From positions 14,839,747 to 14,903,746 of the forward strand of contig VDFB02000001.1 in NCBI GenBank assembly GCA_007258455.2: a DNA stretch of 64,000 nt. Reading direction: 5' to 3'. Under the pieces are notes generated by a model. The model had not been told where the DNA came from. It saw only the letters and a list, made by a program, of their open reading frames with translations, and searched no databases. Below are positions 24,245-33,975 of this stretch, in pieces (position 1 is the first letter of the stretch; each line of letters starts with the position of its first letter). Source of the DNA: Sequoia sempervirens. Lineage: Eukaryota; Streptophyta; Pinopsida; Cupressales; Cupressaceae. Both the position numbers and the translations under genes were made by a program.

Positions 24245-24708
24245 TAACTCTCTCTTTCAATTCCATCCAACTCCCTCTCTCTCTCTCTCTCAGGTCTCTC
24301 CCACTCCCTATCTCTCTCTCTTAGGTCTCTCCCTTCCACCCTAACTAGATAAATATCTCTCCCCGTCTCTCTTAGGTCTCTCCCACTCCCCCCCTCTCTC
24401 CCTCCCTCTCACTCTCAAGTCCCTCCCACTCTCTCACTCTCTCTCAGGTCTCTCCCTCCCTCTATCTTTCTCTCTTAGGTCTCTCCCACTCCCCCCTCTC
24501 TCTCCCTCTCTCTCACTCTCAAGTCCCTCCCACTCTCTCACTCTCTCTCAGGTCTCTCCCTCCCTCTATCTTTATCTCTCAAGTCTCTCCCACTTCCCCC
24601 CCCTCTCTCTCTCTTTCCCTCCTCTCCCTCTCAAGTCTTTCTATCTTTCTCTCTCTCTCCCTCTCTCTCTCTATCCCTCCCTCCCTCTCTCTCTATCCCT
24701 CCCTCCCC

Positions 24709-24740
<32 letters not shown>

Positions 24741-24965
24741 CTCCCTCTCTCTCCCTCTCTCCCTCTCAATTCTCTCCTCCCCTCCCTCTTGGGTCTCTCT
24801 CCCTCTCAAGTCTCACTCTATGCCTCCCTCTCAAGTCTCTCTCTCTCTCAAGTCTCTTCCACTCTCTCCCTCCCTCTCTCCATCTCAACTCTCTCTCCCT
24901 CCCTCTTAAGTCTCTCTCTCCCTCTCAACTCTCTCTCTCAAGTCCCTCCCACCCCCTCTCTCTTG
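24245..24965 (+). repeat. Polypyrimidine (CT-rich) tract 2
   Basis: About 720 bp of CT-rich repeats. A 104-bp sub-repeat is visible: CTCTCAAGTCCCTCCCACTC recurs with a 104-bp offset (ending words at 24420 and 24524). Many AGGTCTCTCCC and AAGTCTCTC variants follow. No coding function is supported. Confidence 0.85.
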
Positions 24966-25134
24966 TGAATTGGTTGCACATCAATAAATATATAATACAT
25001 AATATGTATTAAATATATTATATAATATATAATATATATTACATAATATTAATATAATATATAATTTATTTAATATATATACTATATATAGTATATAATA
25101 TATTAGTATTAGTATAAATTAAAATATTAAATAT
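24966..25134. repeat. TA-rich low-complexity block
   Basis: ATATAATATA-type words between the pyrimidine tract and solo LTR R2. It contains the AATAT copy that forms the left target duplication of R2. Confidence 0.75.
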
Positions 25135-26724
25135 TGAAACCTCAAAAATAAGTGTTCCACCTTTTGGGAGATGGAACTAAAGGGGGATTAAGGATCCTCC
25201 ACCTATTTCACTTATGTTTCATTCAAGGAAACCCTGGAGATATTAATCTAATGATTCAATTAAGGGAAGAGATCTGCTATAGGGTGTCCTAGGTTGTGAT
25301 TAAAGTCAAAAGGGGGTTCACCGCCAAGCAAGGGCTTGGAAAGAAGAAGATGCAAATGATATGCAAACTTAACTATGCAACTTAAGATATGAAATTGAAA
25401 ATCAGAACAATGAACTAAGAAAGGACAGAAGGGCACCTGGAAAAATAAAGATGCTTGAAGTAAGGAATTCACTCCTGAAAAACTGAATTTTAATGCATAT
25501 TGGGACTCATACACCAATAGGGGCGATTTAGTCCCAGTTTAGGGTTTCGGGCCAAAATCAAAATCTAGAACTGCTAAACTAGGATCTACAAAAAATACTT
25601 GAAATCCAGTATACTAGGACTCATGTGCCATAAGTGGTGATTTAGTCCTAATATTAGGGTTGATCTGAAACTCTGATATCCTCTAATGTTCTCCTATAGC
25701 TTCTCTCCCTTCTAATCTCTAGGTTTGAAACTCAAAATTCTGCACTATAGATGACTTTCCGTGATCTTGCGAGATATATGACAACTTTCTCCAATATTTC
25801 TCTTTAATGGATCTTCAACCTAAATTTGCAAATCATACATCAAAGAGAAGGAAAAATGTTGTTTTGTTAGTAGATAGGGGCTTGCCTTGGTTAAACCCTG
25901 TTTTGGTAATCAAAGCTTGAAATGAATAACAATAGAATGAAGGAATGGTGAATGAACAAATAAACTATGTTGCAACTCACAAATCCTTTGTAATAAAGGT
26001 TGCAATATTGTATGTAATGGCTAGCATGAATGAAAATTTTAATTGTATGTTATGGATCTTGACTTGAGTGCTTGCTTGAATCATAAGAACCTACATCACA
26101 AATGTTAGCTCAAGAACAAACATGATGCATGATGCTTGAATCTTGAATATAGCTCCAAAATGCTTGATAATCAGCTCTTGAATGCTCTTGATCTCAAATT
26201 TTCTATAATAATTCTCTCTTGAAAATATTAGGAGAAATTATGTGAAATTACCTTGTATTTATACTTGTTTATGCCAAATTTCTTGAAATTACAACACTAC
26301 AAGCTAACATCAAATCTACGAGAATAAAATCCTAGCAAGAATTTGAATTTAGAATAGGTCTAGGCTATGTGGGACTCATACACCAATTGGGGTGTATAAG
26401 TCCCAATAGTCCAAGCTTGGGACACAAATTTCAAGAAACTTTAAGTTCTATGCTAAATTCAGGTTTAGGCCACGAAGCTTAGGTGGGACTCGTACACCCA
26501 AGGTGGTGTATGAGTCCCAGATCACTAAATTCAGGCCATACAATCCAAAATCATTAAATTATTATTGGTTATTTGATACGTGTCAGGATTATCCTCAGAA
26601 ATATGCATTAAATAAGGCTTTTGGATGCAAAATAGGACCAAATAAGGCATAAAGAAGCCCAATTTTAGCAAGGAGGGCCCAAACAAGTGTGAAAATGTAA
26701 AGGGATACATTTTTCTACACTACA
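25135..26724 (-). mobile_element. Solo LTR R2 with a perfect AATAT target duplication
   Basis: It starts TGAAACCTC and ends CTACACTACA. AATAT lies immediately outside both ends (25130-25134 and 26725-26729). It is homologous to R1 in the same orientation but clearly diverged, with only patches such as TTACAACACTACAA strongly shared. A minus-strand TATA box lies at 26256-26263. Four hairpins of the GGGACTCAT type start at about 25502, 25616, 26371 and 26485. With no internal region on either side it is a solo LTR. Confidence 0.8.
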
Positions 26725-26729
26725 AATAT

Positions 26730-27591
26730 TATGTATTATAAGTAATACAGGTAGCGAATATCTATTTAGTAATGGATATTTGTTTCTAAATGGATATCCA
26801 TTTTTTTGACAAAATTAGTAGGCTCATTATTTGGCTCGAGATTTGGTTCAAGATTTCCTAATTGGGAAAGTCAACCAAAAAAATGTGTTTACAAAATTTG
26901 CTTAGTTTTTTGAAGTTCACCTTTGTGGCTAATGACTTTTTTTATCCCAATTTCATGAAATGAAAAGGGTTTGTAGAAAAAATTGTCAGCTTTCTACCAA
27001 TATAAGATATGGCTTATTTTTAATTTAACAAATAATTATTATTAATTTTCTACATACATGACTAAAGTCCTGATTGGTAGGCTGGTTGAAAAACTTCTAT
27101 AACTTTCAAACTACTTCACATTTTTTTAACCTAAAATATGTGTCACATTCTATGCTTCGAATACTATAGGATTTTTAAAAAAAAATCATAAATTTTTAAC
27201 CAAGTTATGGTGGTTAGAAAAACACGTTTTAATAATTTTGAAATGTTCTAATAAAAAAATCATAACTAATTATTTACATGCAAAAAAAATTGGCACATCC
27301 AGGCATGTGTCCTCTACATATATTGAAAGTTTCAGAAAAAAATATTTTTTTCTTGTACTTAGGGTGGTCAAGCATACACCTGCTTCTTATCTTTTCTTGA
27401 AAATTTAGTACCACTGCATTGAAATTTCAAATTTTCACAAAACAGATTTACTTTTTTTCCAAAAAAGGAATAGTAGCTTAGAAACTACATTCAATTTGCT
27501 AAAAGTTTTCTTCTTACATATTTTTCAAATTATGTTAATAACCTATTCAAATTTTTATGTCAAGTTGCCTAACTTTGGTTTTTTGATTTTT
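26730..27591. other. Right subterminal region of the 19-kb transposon
   Basis: Non-coding by eye. It contains motif cluster 5 at 26754-26806 (GAATATCTATTTAG, ATGGATATTTGTTTC, AAATGGATATCCATTT), about 790 bp from the right end. The rest is T-rich with stops in all frames. Confidence 0.55.
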
Positions 27592-27634
27592 CATTGCCAC
27601 TTAGGGGCCTAGTTTGGACCCCCATGATCTTGCA
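27592..27634 (-). repeat. Right terminal inverted repeat of the 19-kb transposon
   Basis: CATTGCCAC, a short insertion, then TTTGGACCCCCATGATCTTG and CA. This is the reverse complement of the left end beginning at 8482. Host repeat sequence resumes directly after it. Confidence 0.75.
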
Positions 27635-27932
27635 TTGAACCTTGAAGTACACACTTCCTCAAACCCAAAGATGACGTGTGAACCACACACCACACTTGAA
27701 CAAGATCTAGAATATTCATCACAAATCTTGAAATCCAACAAATTCCTTCGCAACAACTTCCACCTGAAGAATATACAAACTTAGTACACTTAGACAACTC
27801 TGCCATATAGTGTTATTTGAAAAAATATCTTATGGAGTACCAAACCTTAAATCCTCTTGACTGAGGTGAACTACTAACACCATCAACACACCTTCAGAAT
27901 CACAAGACCTGAAGCATAACTATGGAGAAACA
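27635..27932. repeat. Dispersed repeat, copy C (right half of the split copy)
   Basis: It continues exactly where copy B stops, aligning with copy A from about 3215 to 3526. The match ends at ...GGAGAAACA, where a second insertion beginning CACTACTGG cuts it. The remaining 500 bp of the repeat are not found again in the window. Confidence 0.7.
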
Positions 27933-28443
27933 CACTACTGGATTTGACACCATTTTCTAATGGGCGTTCGTCGGTCGTTCGACAAATATTTGTCGGAAGA
28001 GCGACGAAATGGAAAAAACATTTCCGTCGTTGTTTTTTCATCACAAGGCCGATGACAAATTAAATGTCAAAATAACGACAAAGAATTGTCAGTCGACGGC
28101 ATCGTGAAATACCTCAGGATTTCGTCGGAATATCATCGAACACTTTGTTTATCCTCCAACGAATTACACCAGAAGTTCATCGCCGGTTCGATGAAATGGG
28201 CAAGCAGTAGCGTGGAAACAAAAAAAGACATTCATCAAAATTGCGATGAAATACTCAAGTAGTAGAGTCGAAAGAAGACCAAAAGTTCGTCGAATGTGCG
28301 ACGAAATAGGCAAGTAGTATCGTCGAAACAACACCAAAAGTTCGTCAACTTTGCGACGAAATTAGCAAGGAGTAGCATCAGAAGAACACCAAAAGTTCAT
28401 CAAAAGTGCGACGAAATGGGTAGGGAGTTACGACAAAATCGTT
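27933..28443 (+). mobile_element. Left end of a CACTA-like DNA transposon, cut by the assembly gap
   Basis: The end CACTACTGGATTTGACACC starts exactly where the dispersed repeat is interrupted (copy A reads GAGAAACACATAGC). The sequence changes abruptly to CG-bearing words such as TCGTCGGTCG and TTTGTCGG, typical of CACTA (En/Spm-type) subterminal regions in plants. Five 55-bp subterminal repeats follow. No transposase and no second end are visible before the gap, so the family call rests on the terminus and the subterminal pattern. Confidence 0.6.
28171..28443 (+). repeat. Five 55-bp subterminal repeats with TTCGTCG/CGACGAA dyads
   Basis: Units begin at 28171, 28226, 28281, 28336 and 28391. 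The clearest reads AAAAGTTCGTCGAATGTGCG followed by ACGAAATAGGCAAGTAGT. Each unit contains an inverted pair TTCGTCG...CGACGAA around a 6-nt spacer, degraded in some units. Such repeats are where CACTA transposases bind; here that is inferred from family knowledge. Confidence 0.75.
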
Positions 28444-28543
28444 NNNNNNNNNNNNNNNNNNNNNNNNNNNNNNNNNNNNNNNNNNNNNNNNNNNNNNNNN
28501 NNNNNNNNNNNNNNNNNNNNNNNNNNNNNNNNNNNNNNNNNNN
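28444..28543. other. Assembly gap (100 N)
   Basis: A run of exactly 100 N, a conventional placeholder of unknown true length. Open frames drawn across it are artefacts. Confidence 0.98.
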
Positions 28544-28838
28544 CAGGAGGTATAACTTTGGTATGGTTAAGCGGTAATCCCGTTTCGAGGCATGAATTTC
28601 CCCATAACCACCTGTGTGTGCGTGAGTGCATACCAACCATGACTATATGTTTCTCACCTTTTTGGCCTTCTCACCCGATTGGAAACCATGAGTTCCATAA
28701 CCTTAGAGTGAGTATTCATTTTCTTTCCAGACAAACAATCTAGATCTAATCCACAAGGGGATGGAAAAACGATCGAAGCTTGATCTAACTCTCTTTTCTT
28801 TCTCCTCTTCTCTCTTTCATAATTCTCTTGTGTGTTCT
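28544..28838. other. Flank of the Tat element, origin unknown
   Basis: No recognised gene. It begins CAGGAGGTATAACTTTGG and may be the interior of the CACTA-like element or other DNA joined across the gap. Confidence 0.4.
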
Positions 28839-30434
28839 TGAACCATATATTTTTTTGCACCCATGGAATTTCTAACTCTTATAGGGTTTTTCACCTAAAA
28901 GGAGAGAGTAGGGAAAAAAATGCTAAAGGGTTCATTCAAATTATGTTATGTATGATGTTATTTATGCTAAATGAAATGAACTAAATGTAATTAAGTAATC
29001 TATGTGACTGGGTATGTAAAATCTAGAATTTCTGTTATGTTTGAAAACACAGTCTTGTTTGCAAAAGGCTTAAAAGAATGAACAAGAATGCAAACTAAAC
29101 CAAACAAAAGGTTGTTTTTCAGAATGTGTGCACCTGGGAAACTAGAGAAGACTATAAAAAATATAGAAATTTGATGAAGTCTGAATTTGAGTTGACTGGG
29201 ATTCACTTGCCACCATGGGTGAATCAGTCCCAATTTTGGGTTTTTCTGCACAAAAGTTGTTTTCTATCAACCGGGAACCAGGATCTACATCTTACTCAAA
29301 ACTGCACCTCAGGAGGGACTCATTTCCCATCCGTGGAAAATAAGTCCACTTTTAAATTTCTACAACTTCAAATTTATGTTCTGCACCTTGACACCTGCAC
29401 AACAATTTTTGATAGAAACCCGACTCGAGATCTTAGAAAATACCTGCAAAACAACTTAAAATTGTTTTTCTAATGGGGGTTTTTCCTTGTTCAAACCCCA
29501 ATTTGCATAATTAAACCTTGTATGGAGAAAAATATGCATAAAACCCTAACCTTGGATGTGTTAAAGACTAGGAAAATCTAAAATGTCACAAAAAGCCCTA
29601 TTCTATTGTTCTAGAATAAGAAATGTAAAGATGATTTGTGTGATGCAATATCTCAACCTTAGAAACCTTACAACACATGAAAAATGGAAATGAAATGACA
29701 TGCAAATGACAAACAAACAAAATTCAAACCTTAATATGAAAATATAGTGTAAATGGAAGATGGAATCAATATGAAACCAAGTCCTTAGGTGTGATTTGGT
29801 GGCTAGTTGCACCTCCTCAATCTAGATTTCTTCATGATTCATTGTAGGCATCCATCATCAACCCTTTGCAATGTTGATTCTTGACAAAAAGAGTAAGATT
29901 CAAGACCTACAAAAAACACTAGTTTGTTGTCCTCAAACATCAACTTTTGCTAATGAGACTTGTTGTGGAAGACTTAACTTTAGAAATTTCTTTTGAAAAA
30001 TGACTAAAATATGTGTAAAATGACTAAAAATGAGTATTTTTCCCGTTATTTAGACCTAAGAGGCCAACATTGACCGAAAATTTAATTTAAATTAATCAAA
30101 TTCCTGCTCAAAACTAAATTTTCCCTCAAAGGGGACTCATTTGCCACCCTTGGTGAATGGGTCCCATAAGAGGGGACTCATTTTAACAAGGTGGCGAATG
30201 GGTCCTACTACTAATTTTTAAAGGTGGGTTTTGAAGGTATGAAAGAATTATGTGTTGTTTGTCGGGTTTTAGGTGATTTATTAGGTAAAACGAGCCTCTA
30301 GGTAAAAAATAATGGGTCTTAGGGGCCTATAAATGTTGTTTTAAAGGATAAATGATGCGAAGGGACTCAAAAGTGGGTCAAATTATAGGTGAAATTATAT
30401 CGTTTCTCAAGAGGGTCCAATTTTCTACTATGCA
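28839..30434 (-). repeat. 3' LTR of the Tat element
   Basis: On the plus strand it starts TGAACCATATA and ends TTTTCTACTATGCA; the copy at 39897 starts TGAATCGTAGA and ends TTTTCTACGGTGCA. Hairpins of the GGGACTCATT type start at about 29198, 29315, 30132 and 30173. Compared with the 5' LTR it lacks about 20 bp containing the TATA box near 30045. Confidence 0.88.
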
Positions 30435-30449
30435 TTTAGCCCCAACTTT
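30435..30449 (-). promoter_or_regulatory. Polypurine tract of the Tat element
   Basis: Minus strand AAAGTTGGGGCTAAA lies directly against the TGCATAG start of the 3' LTR. This is where plus-strand DNA synthesis would be primed. Confidence 0.7.
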
Positions 30450-31025
30450 AGTGCCCATATGACTCTACGTGCATATGTAAGCTAAAGGATTCTAAATGAT
30501 GCACATAATTACATAAAATGATACTTATTCAAAAGGCAAGAGAAGGAAGCCCTCGATGTAATTTTCTACAAAACCACAACATTAGGAACTGCATCCTACA
30601 ACACACATTCGTTAATTATCTAAAATTCCTTTTATCTAACTCTTAGGAATCCAATTCGAGGGTAGATGTATGCCCCCTTGATTCTGCTTGCTTTATGGAG
30701 GTGGAATCAAGGTAGAAATATAGCCACGTCGAATAAGAAACATCGTATTGTAGGGAATTTCCATGTACCATCCCACATAATGATAGATGAATGATGATGT
30801 CGGGTGCAAAATCACAATTCCAACGCATCAAATGGTGTCAAAAATAGATTTCCCTAGCTCCCGTTATGTGTATTTGAAGAAGATATACTTTGTGAATTTT
30901 TAGAAGATTAGAACCCTATGTTAATGTGTAAGAGTAAAAATATCTATGAAAAGGGATTGAAAGAAGGAGAAGAAAGTAACTTTTCACTTACTATTCATTT
31001 TACCTTCTTGTAGCTTGAGAGTGAC

Positions 31026-33436
31026 AAGTGAGAAGAAAATTCCGAGAAGACGAGATTACACACCTTCGTGGCTCGATGATCTTCATGAGCAGGTGGCACG
31101 CGACGAGCTGTATTATGAGGTGAGTCCATTCTGCAACTTTCACCTTGTGATTTTTATAATAATTTGATGATTTTGATGCATGGATAGGTCAATTTAGGGT
31201 CTTGGAAAAAATGTTCACAAAGTGTCCCCTTTTTTCGCAAAGTGTCCCATTTGTTCGTAGAGTGTCCCTTTTATTCGCAAAGTTTCGCGTTTCTTTGTGA
31301 AATGTCCAAAAAGGGTTCTAAATTATCTAGGGCCATTAGAAAAGCACACTAGATTGAATTTAGCACAGTTGCTTGATGAAATATGTTTAAATGGAAGAAA
31401 TTAGATGGATTTTCGAGAATTTTGTGATGAATTTTATAGGTCCCTACCCGGTCGCGGCAGCGGCTAGGGGGAAGGCAACTCACATTTCTTAGAGATCATG
31501 GGCCAACACTATTAGTGGCAGAGATAGAGAATTTACAGTCAGTGGGTATCTATTAGGCATATCTTATGCCACCGATGAGATACCATGATGTCATGCTTAT
31601 GGCTCTGTGTGAGCGTTGGGATGCTGATACTTGTACCTTTCATATTCCCACCGGGAAAATGACTATCAATCTTGAGGATGTACAATGCATTCTCAAAGTT
31701 CCCATTCAGAAAGAGCTGATATATTTTTGGGGGGGTCAGTCATTCCAGGAGAAGAAGAGAGACATGCAGTATTATTTAGGTGGGCATGTACACAATGAGT
31801 GGGTTAGAGCACGAATCGAGCTTCCTATGCTATTGTATTCATGAGCTCCTATGGTTAGATGGATTATGATGCACACAGTGGCTCTGCTTTTCAATCCAAA
31901 TGGACGAATGGCACACTTGGATGGAGGACTGGTACAATTGATATGAGGGATGTATGAGTAGAGGACAATCTATGCTTAGGGCTGTTGCATTTTAGCACAC
32001 TTGTATTATGATCAAGTGGCTAGTTTGTACTTCGAGAGATTGACAGTATGGTCCATTGTACACTTCTATAGGTGTGGTCCCTCAAGCATATCACATGTAC
32101 TAGGCCTATCAAATTCCCTTGTGCTATAGCTGCAGGATATCCATGAGCATTCGGCTATCCTTTGTGATGCCTATGGTAGTATTGAGATTTACACTTTTGG
32201 AGGGTGAGATTTGACTGGCTAGAGGGGGATGAGATCTTATGGAGACCTTATCTACTCACTCTACAATGGCCAAATCCCACAGGACAGCTACAGAGGATGC
32301 AAATGGATAGGTATCTAGCTAGGAGGCATGACTATGTTTTATGACCTTTCTACTATGGGTGAGTCATGTGATAGTTTGGACAGGTGCAAACACCACCTAG
32401 GGCATGCCAATTCATTAGACGATCAGTGCGGATTGCCCAAAGGCCAGGTGATACTATTTGGCTGACTATAGATCATGTTTGTGAGAGTGATTCCGATGAT
32501 TCAGATCACGACCAACCATGAGCATCCAACGCTAATGATGTCGATAGCATAGATGAGCACGAGGAGTGGTGGTCATATGCACGACCAACTCTTATGTTCC
32601 CCATGGATTTCCCTATAGGTATGTGGGACTAGAACGATGAGGGTGATGAGCCAGAGGAGAGAGCAGAGGAGGTACAGTATAGGCCAACAAATATTTTTAA
32701 AAATGTTATTGATGAGGAGTACCAGTCTGATGTCGATCCTTACTATGAGGAATAGGATGGAGGAGAGGATGATTATTGTGAGGAGCCACCCCTGAGCGAG
32801 GGTGATGCGGTAGTTATTGAGGATTGGTATGAGCATAGAGGGTCATCACATACTTACAGGACTAGATCATGGGAAGTATCTACAATAGACATTAGCACCT
32901 AGAGTCAGAGAGAGGATAACACATCCTCCATGCCCCCCAGAGAGGATGAGGTTGACATTCCTCATCCGACTAGAGACATAGGTGATGACATTTAATTTTA
33001 TGTATGTTTTTTAGTATTATATACTTTATATATATATATCATGATGATATGTTATTGATTGTGTACATTGTCTATCTTGTAGGAATAACGAGAGACTAGT
33101 GAGAGTTCTATTATCAAGCTGCCACAGAGATAGTACCTGCATCCATCAATGAGGAGGAGATGGATCCTGACTATGTGCCCCCACCGATCGTGGAGGAGGA
33201 GCCAGAGTTGCTTAGACCATTCATGAGGTTATGGGTAGCGTACGAGAGTGTGAGGAGATGACTTCGTCGAGCTGATAGTGCTTTATAAACATCACAGACC
33301 TCAATAGAGGTTGAGAGACTACATTGAGAGCTAGCGCAAACATGAACAGAGAGGGATAGGATGATAGAGGAGCAGCTTGTGGCCGTTGGTTTAGTAAAGG
33401 GTCTAGAGTATGCACTTAGACTCGATAGTTCGTGAT
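31026..33436 (+). pseudogene. Antisense ORF with a plant mobile domain (PMD), broken
   Basis: Plus-strand exons lie opposite to pol. A first exon ends at 31119 with a clean GAG|GTGAGT donor, and the next starts after an AG at 31439. The frame from 31566 reads MPPMRYHDVMLMALCERWD, then TCTFHIPTGKMTINLEDVQ and CILKVPIQ. This matches the PMD pattern of ERW...TFHLP.GE.TITLEDV..LLGLPI seen in MAIN/MAIL-type plant proteins. A later GCCILAHLYYDQV piece matches the PMD C-terminal half. A long acidic tail (around 32.6-33.0 kb) and, after a probable intron, a charged coiled-coil end (VEEEPELLRPFMRLW... to about 33436) follow. At least eight in-frame stops make it a pseudogene. Extra antisense ORFs here are known in Tat elements; the role of such PMD proteins in retrotransposition is unknown. 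Confidence 0.65.
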
Positions 33437-33975
33437 GACGGTCACACATGACCATCTCATGACATCTGGGGACTAGATCACGAGTGCTAGATCCTGAGGG
33501 GCCTAGCTCTCACAGAACTCTATGACTTTGTATATGATACTGAGATGTATAGAAAACTTGGATATATATAGACATGCGCATTTGGTGTTATTATGATGTG
33601 TCTCATTGTGTGGATGTTAAATGCAATGTGATTAATTAAATGAATTATGGTAAAAGTATTTAATTAATGTCTACATGATTTAACATGATTAATGTGATCT
33701 AGTTTAAAACATATTTTAGTTTTATTGTAGATACAACATTGTTAATTAGAAGAGATTATGTTAAATTAAATACACCTATAATTGATATAAGGATCTAACA
33801 TAACAAAACAAAAAGGTGAATAGTATGAATCCTAAAGTAATTATAAAATGAACTTAAATAATTACCTTAGTGTTCAAGACAAACACAAAATTAGTTGTCA
33901 AGAATGAAGAAATGTGAAAGTTATTAAGAACGACATCAAATAACTTTAAATAACACTACTTTATCAATCACAGTA

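Larger units (their letters stand above)
8475..27634. mobile_element. Large DNA transposon (about 19.1 kb) with inverted terminal repeats and two convergent genes
   Basis: Bounds come from the split dispersed repeat and from terminal inverted repeats. The left end reads TGCAAGATCATGGGGGTCCA from 8482; the right end is its reverse complement, finishing at 27634. The host sequence CATTAAACTTTGA before the left end and CATTGAACCTTGA at the right end is duplicated, 11 of 13 bases matching. This fits an aged target-site duplication of about 9 bp or slightly more. Seven extra bases (TGGTTTG) precede the left inverted repeat, so the exact edge is uncertain by that much. Inside are a plus-strand gene (9.43-11.45 kb), a minus-strand transposase gene (15.5-20.56 kb), a 359-bp satellite-like array and several later insertions. 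Convergent gene order and a duplication near 9 bp resemble Mutator-type elements, but the transposase motifs do not look like MULE transposase. The copy is dead: both genes have stop codons. Confidence 0.7.

Noticed and set aside
21494..26724. R1 and R2 as the two LTRs of one retrotransposon
   Set aside because: Each has its own perfect but different 5-bp target duplication (ATTAA and AATAT), they are strongly diverged, and no primer site or polypurine tract lies between them.
28296..28743. ORFs running through or next to the run of N
   Set aside because: The open frame depends on undefined bases; the real sequence consists of CACTA-like subterminal repeats.
33171..33455. Minus-strand ORFs opposite the PMD ORF's coiled-coil end
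   Set aside because: The plus strand gives the acidic, charged composition expected of the PMD ORF tail; the minus frames are shadows.
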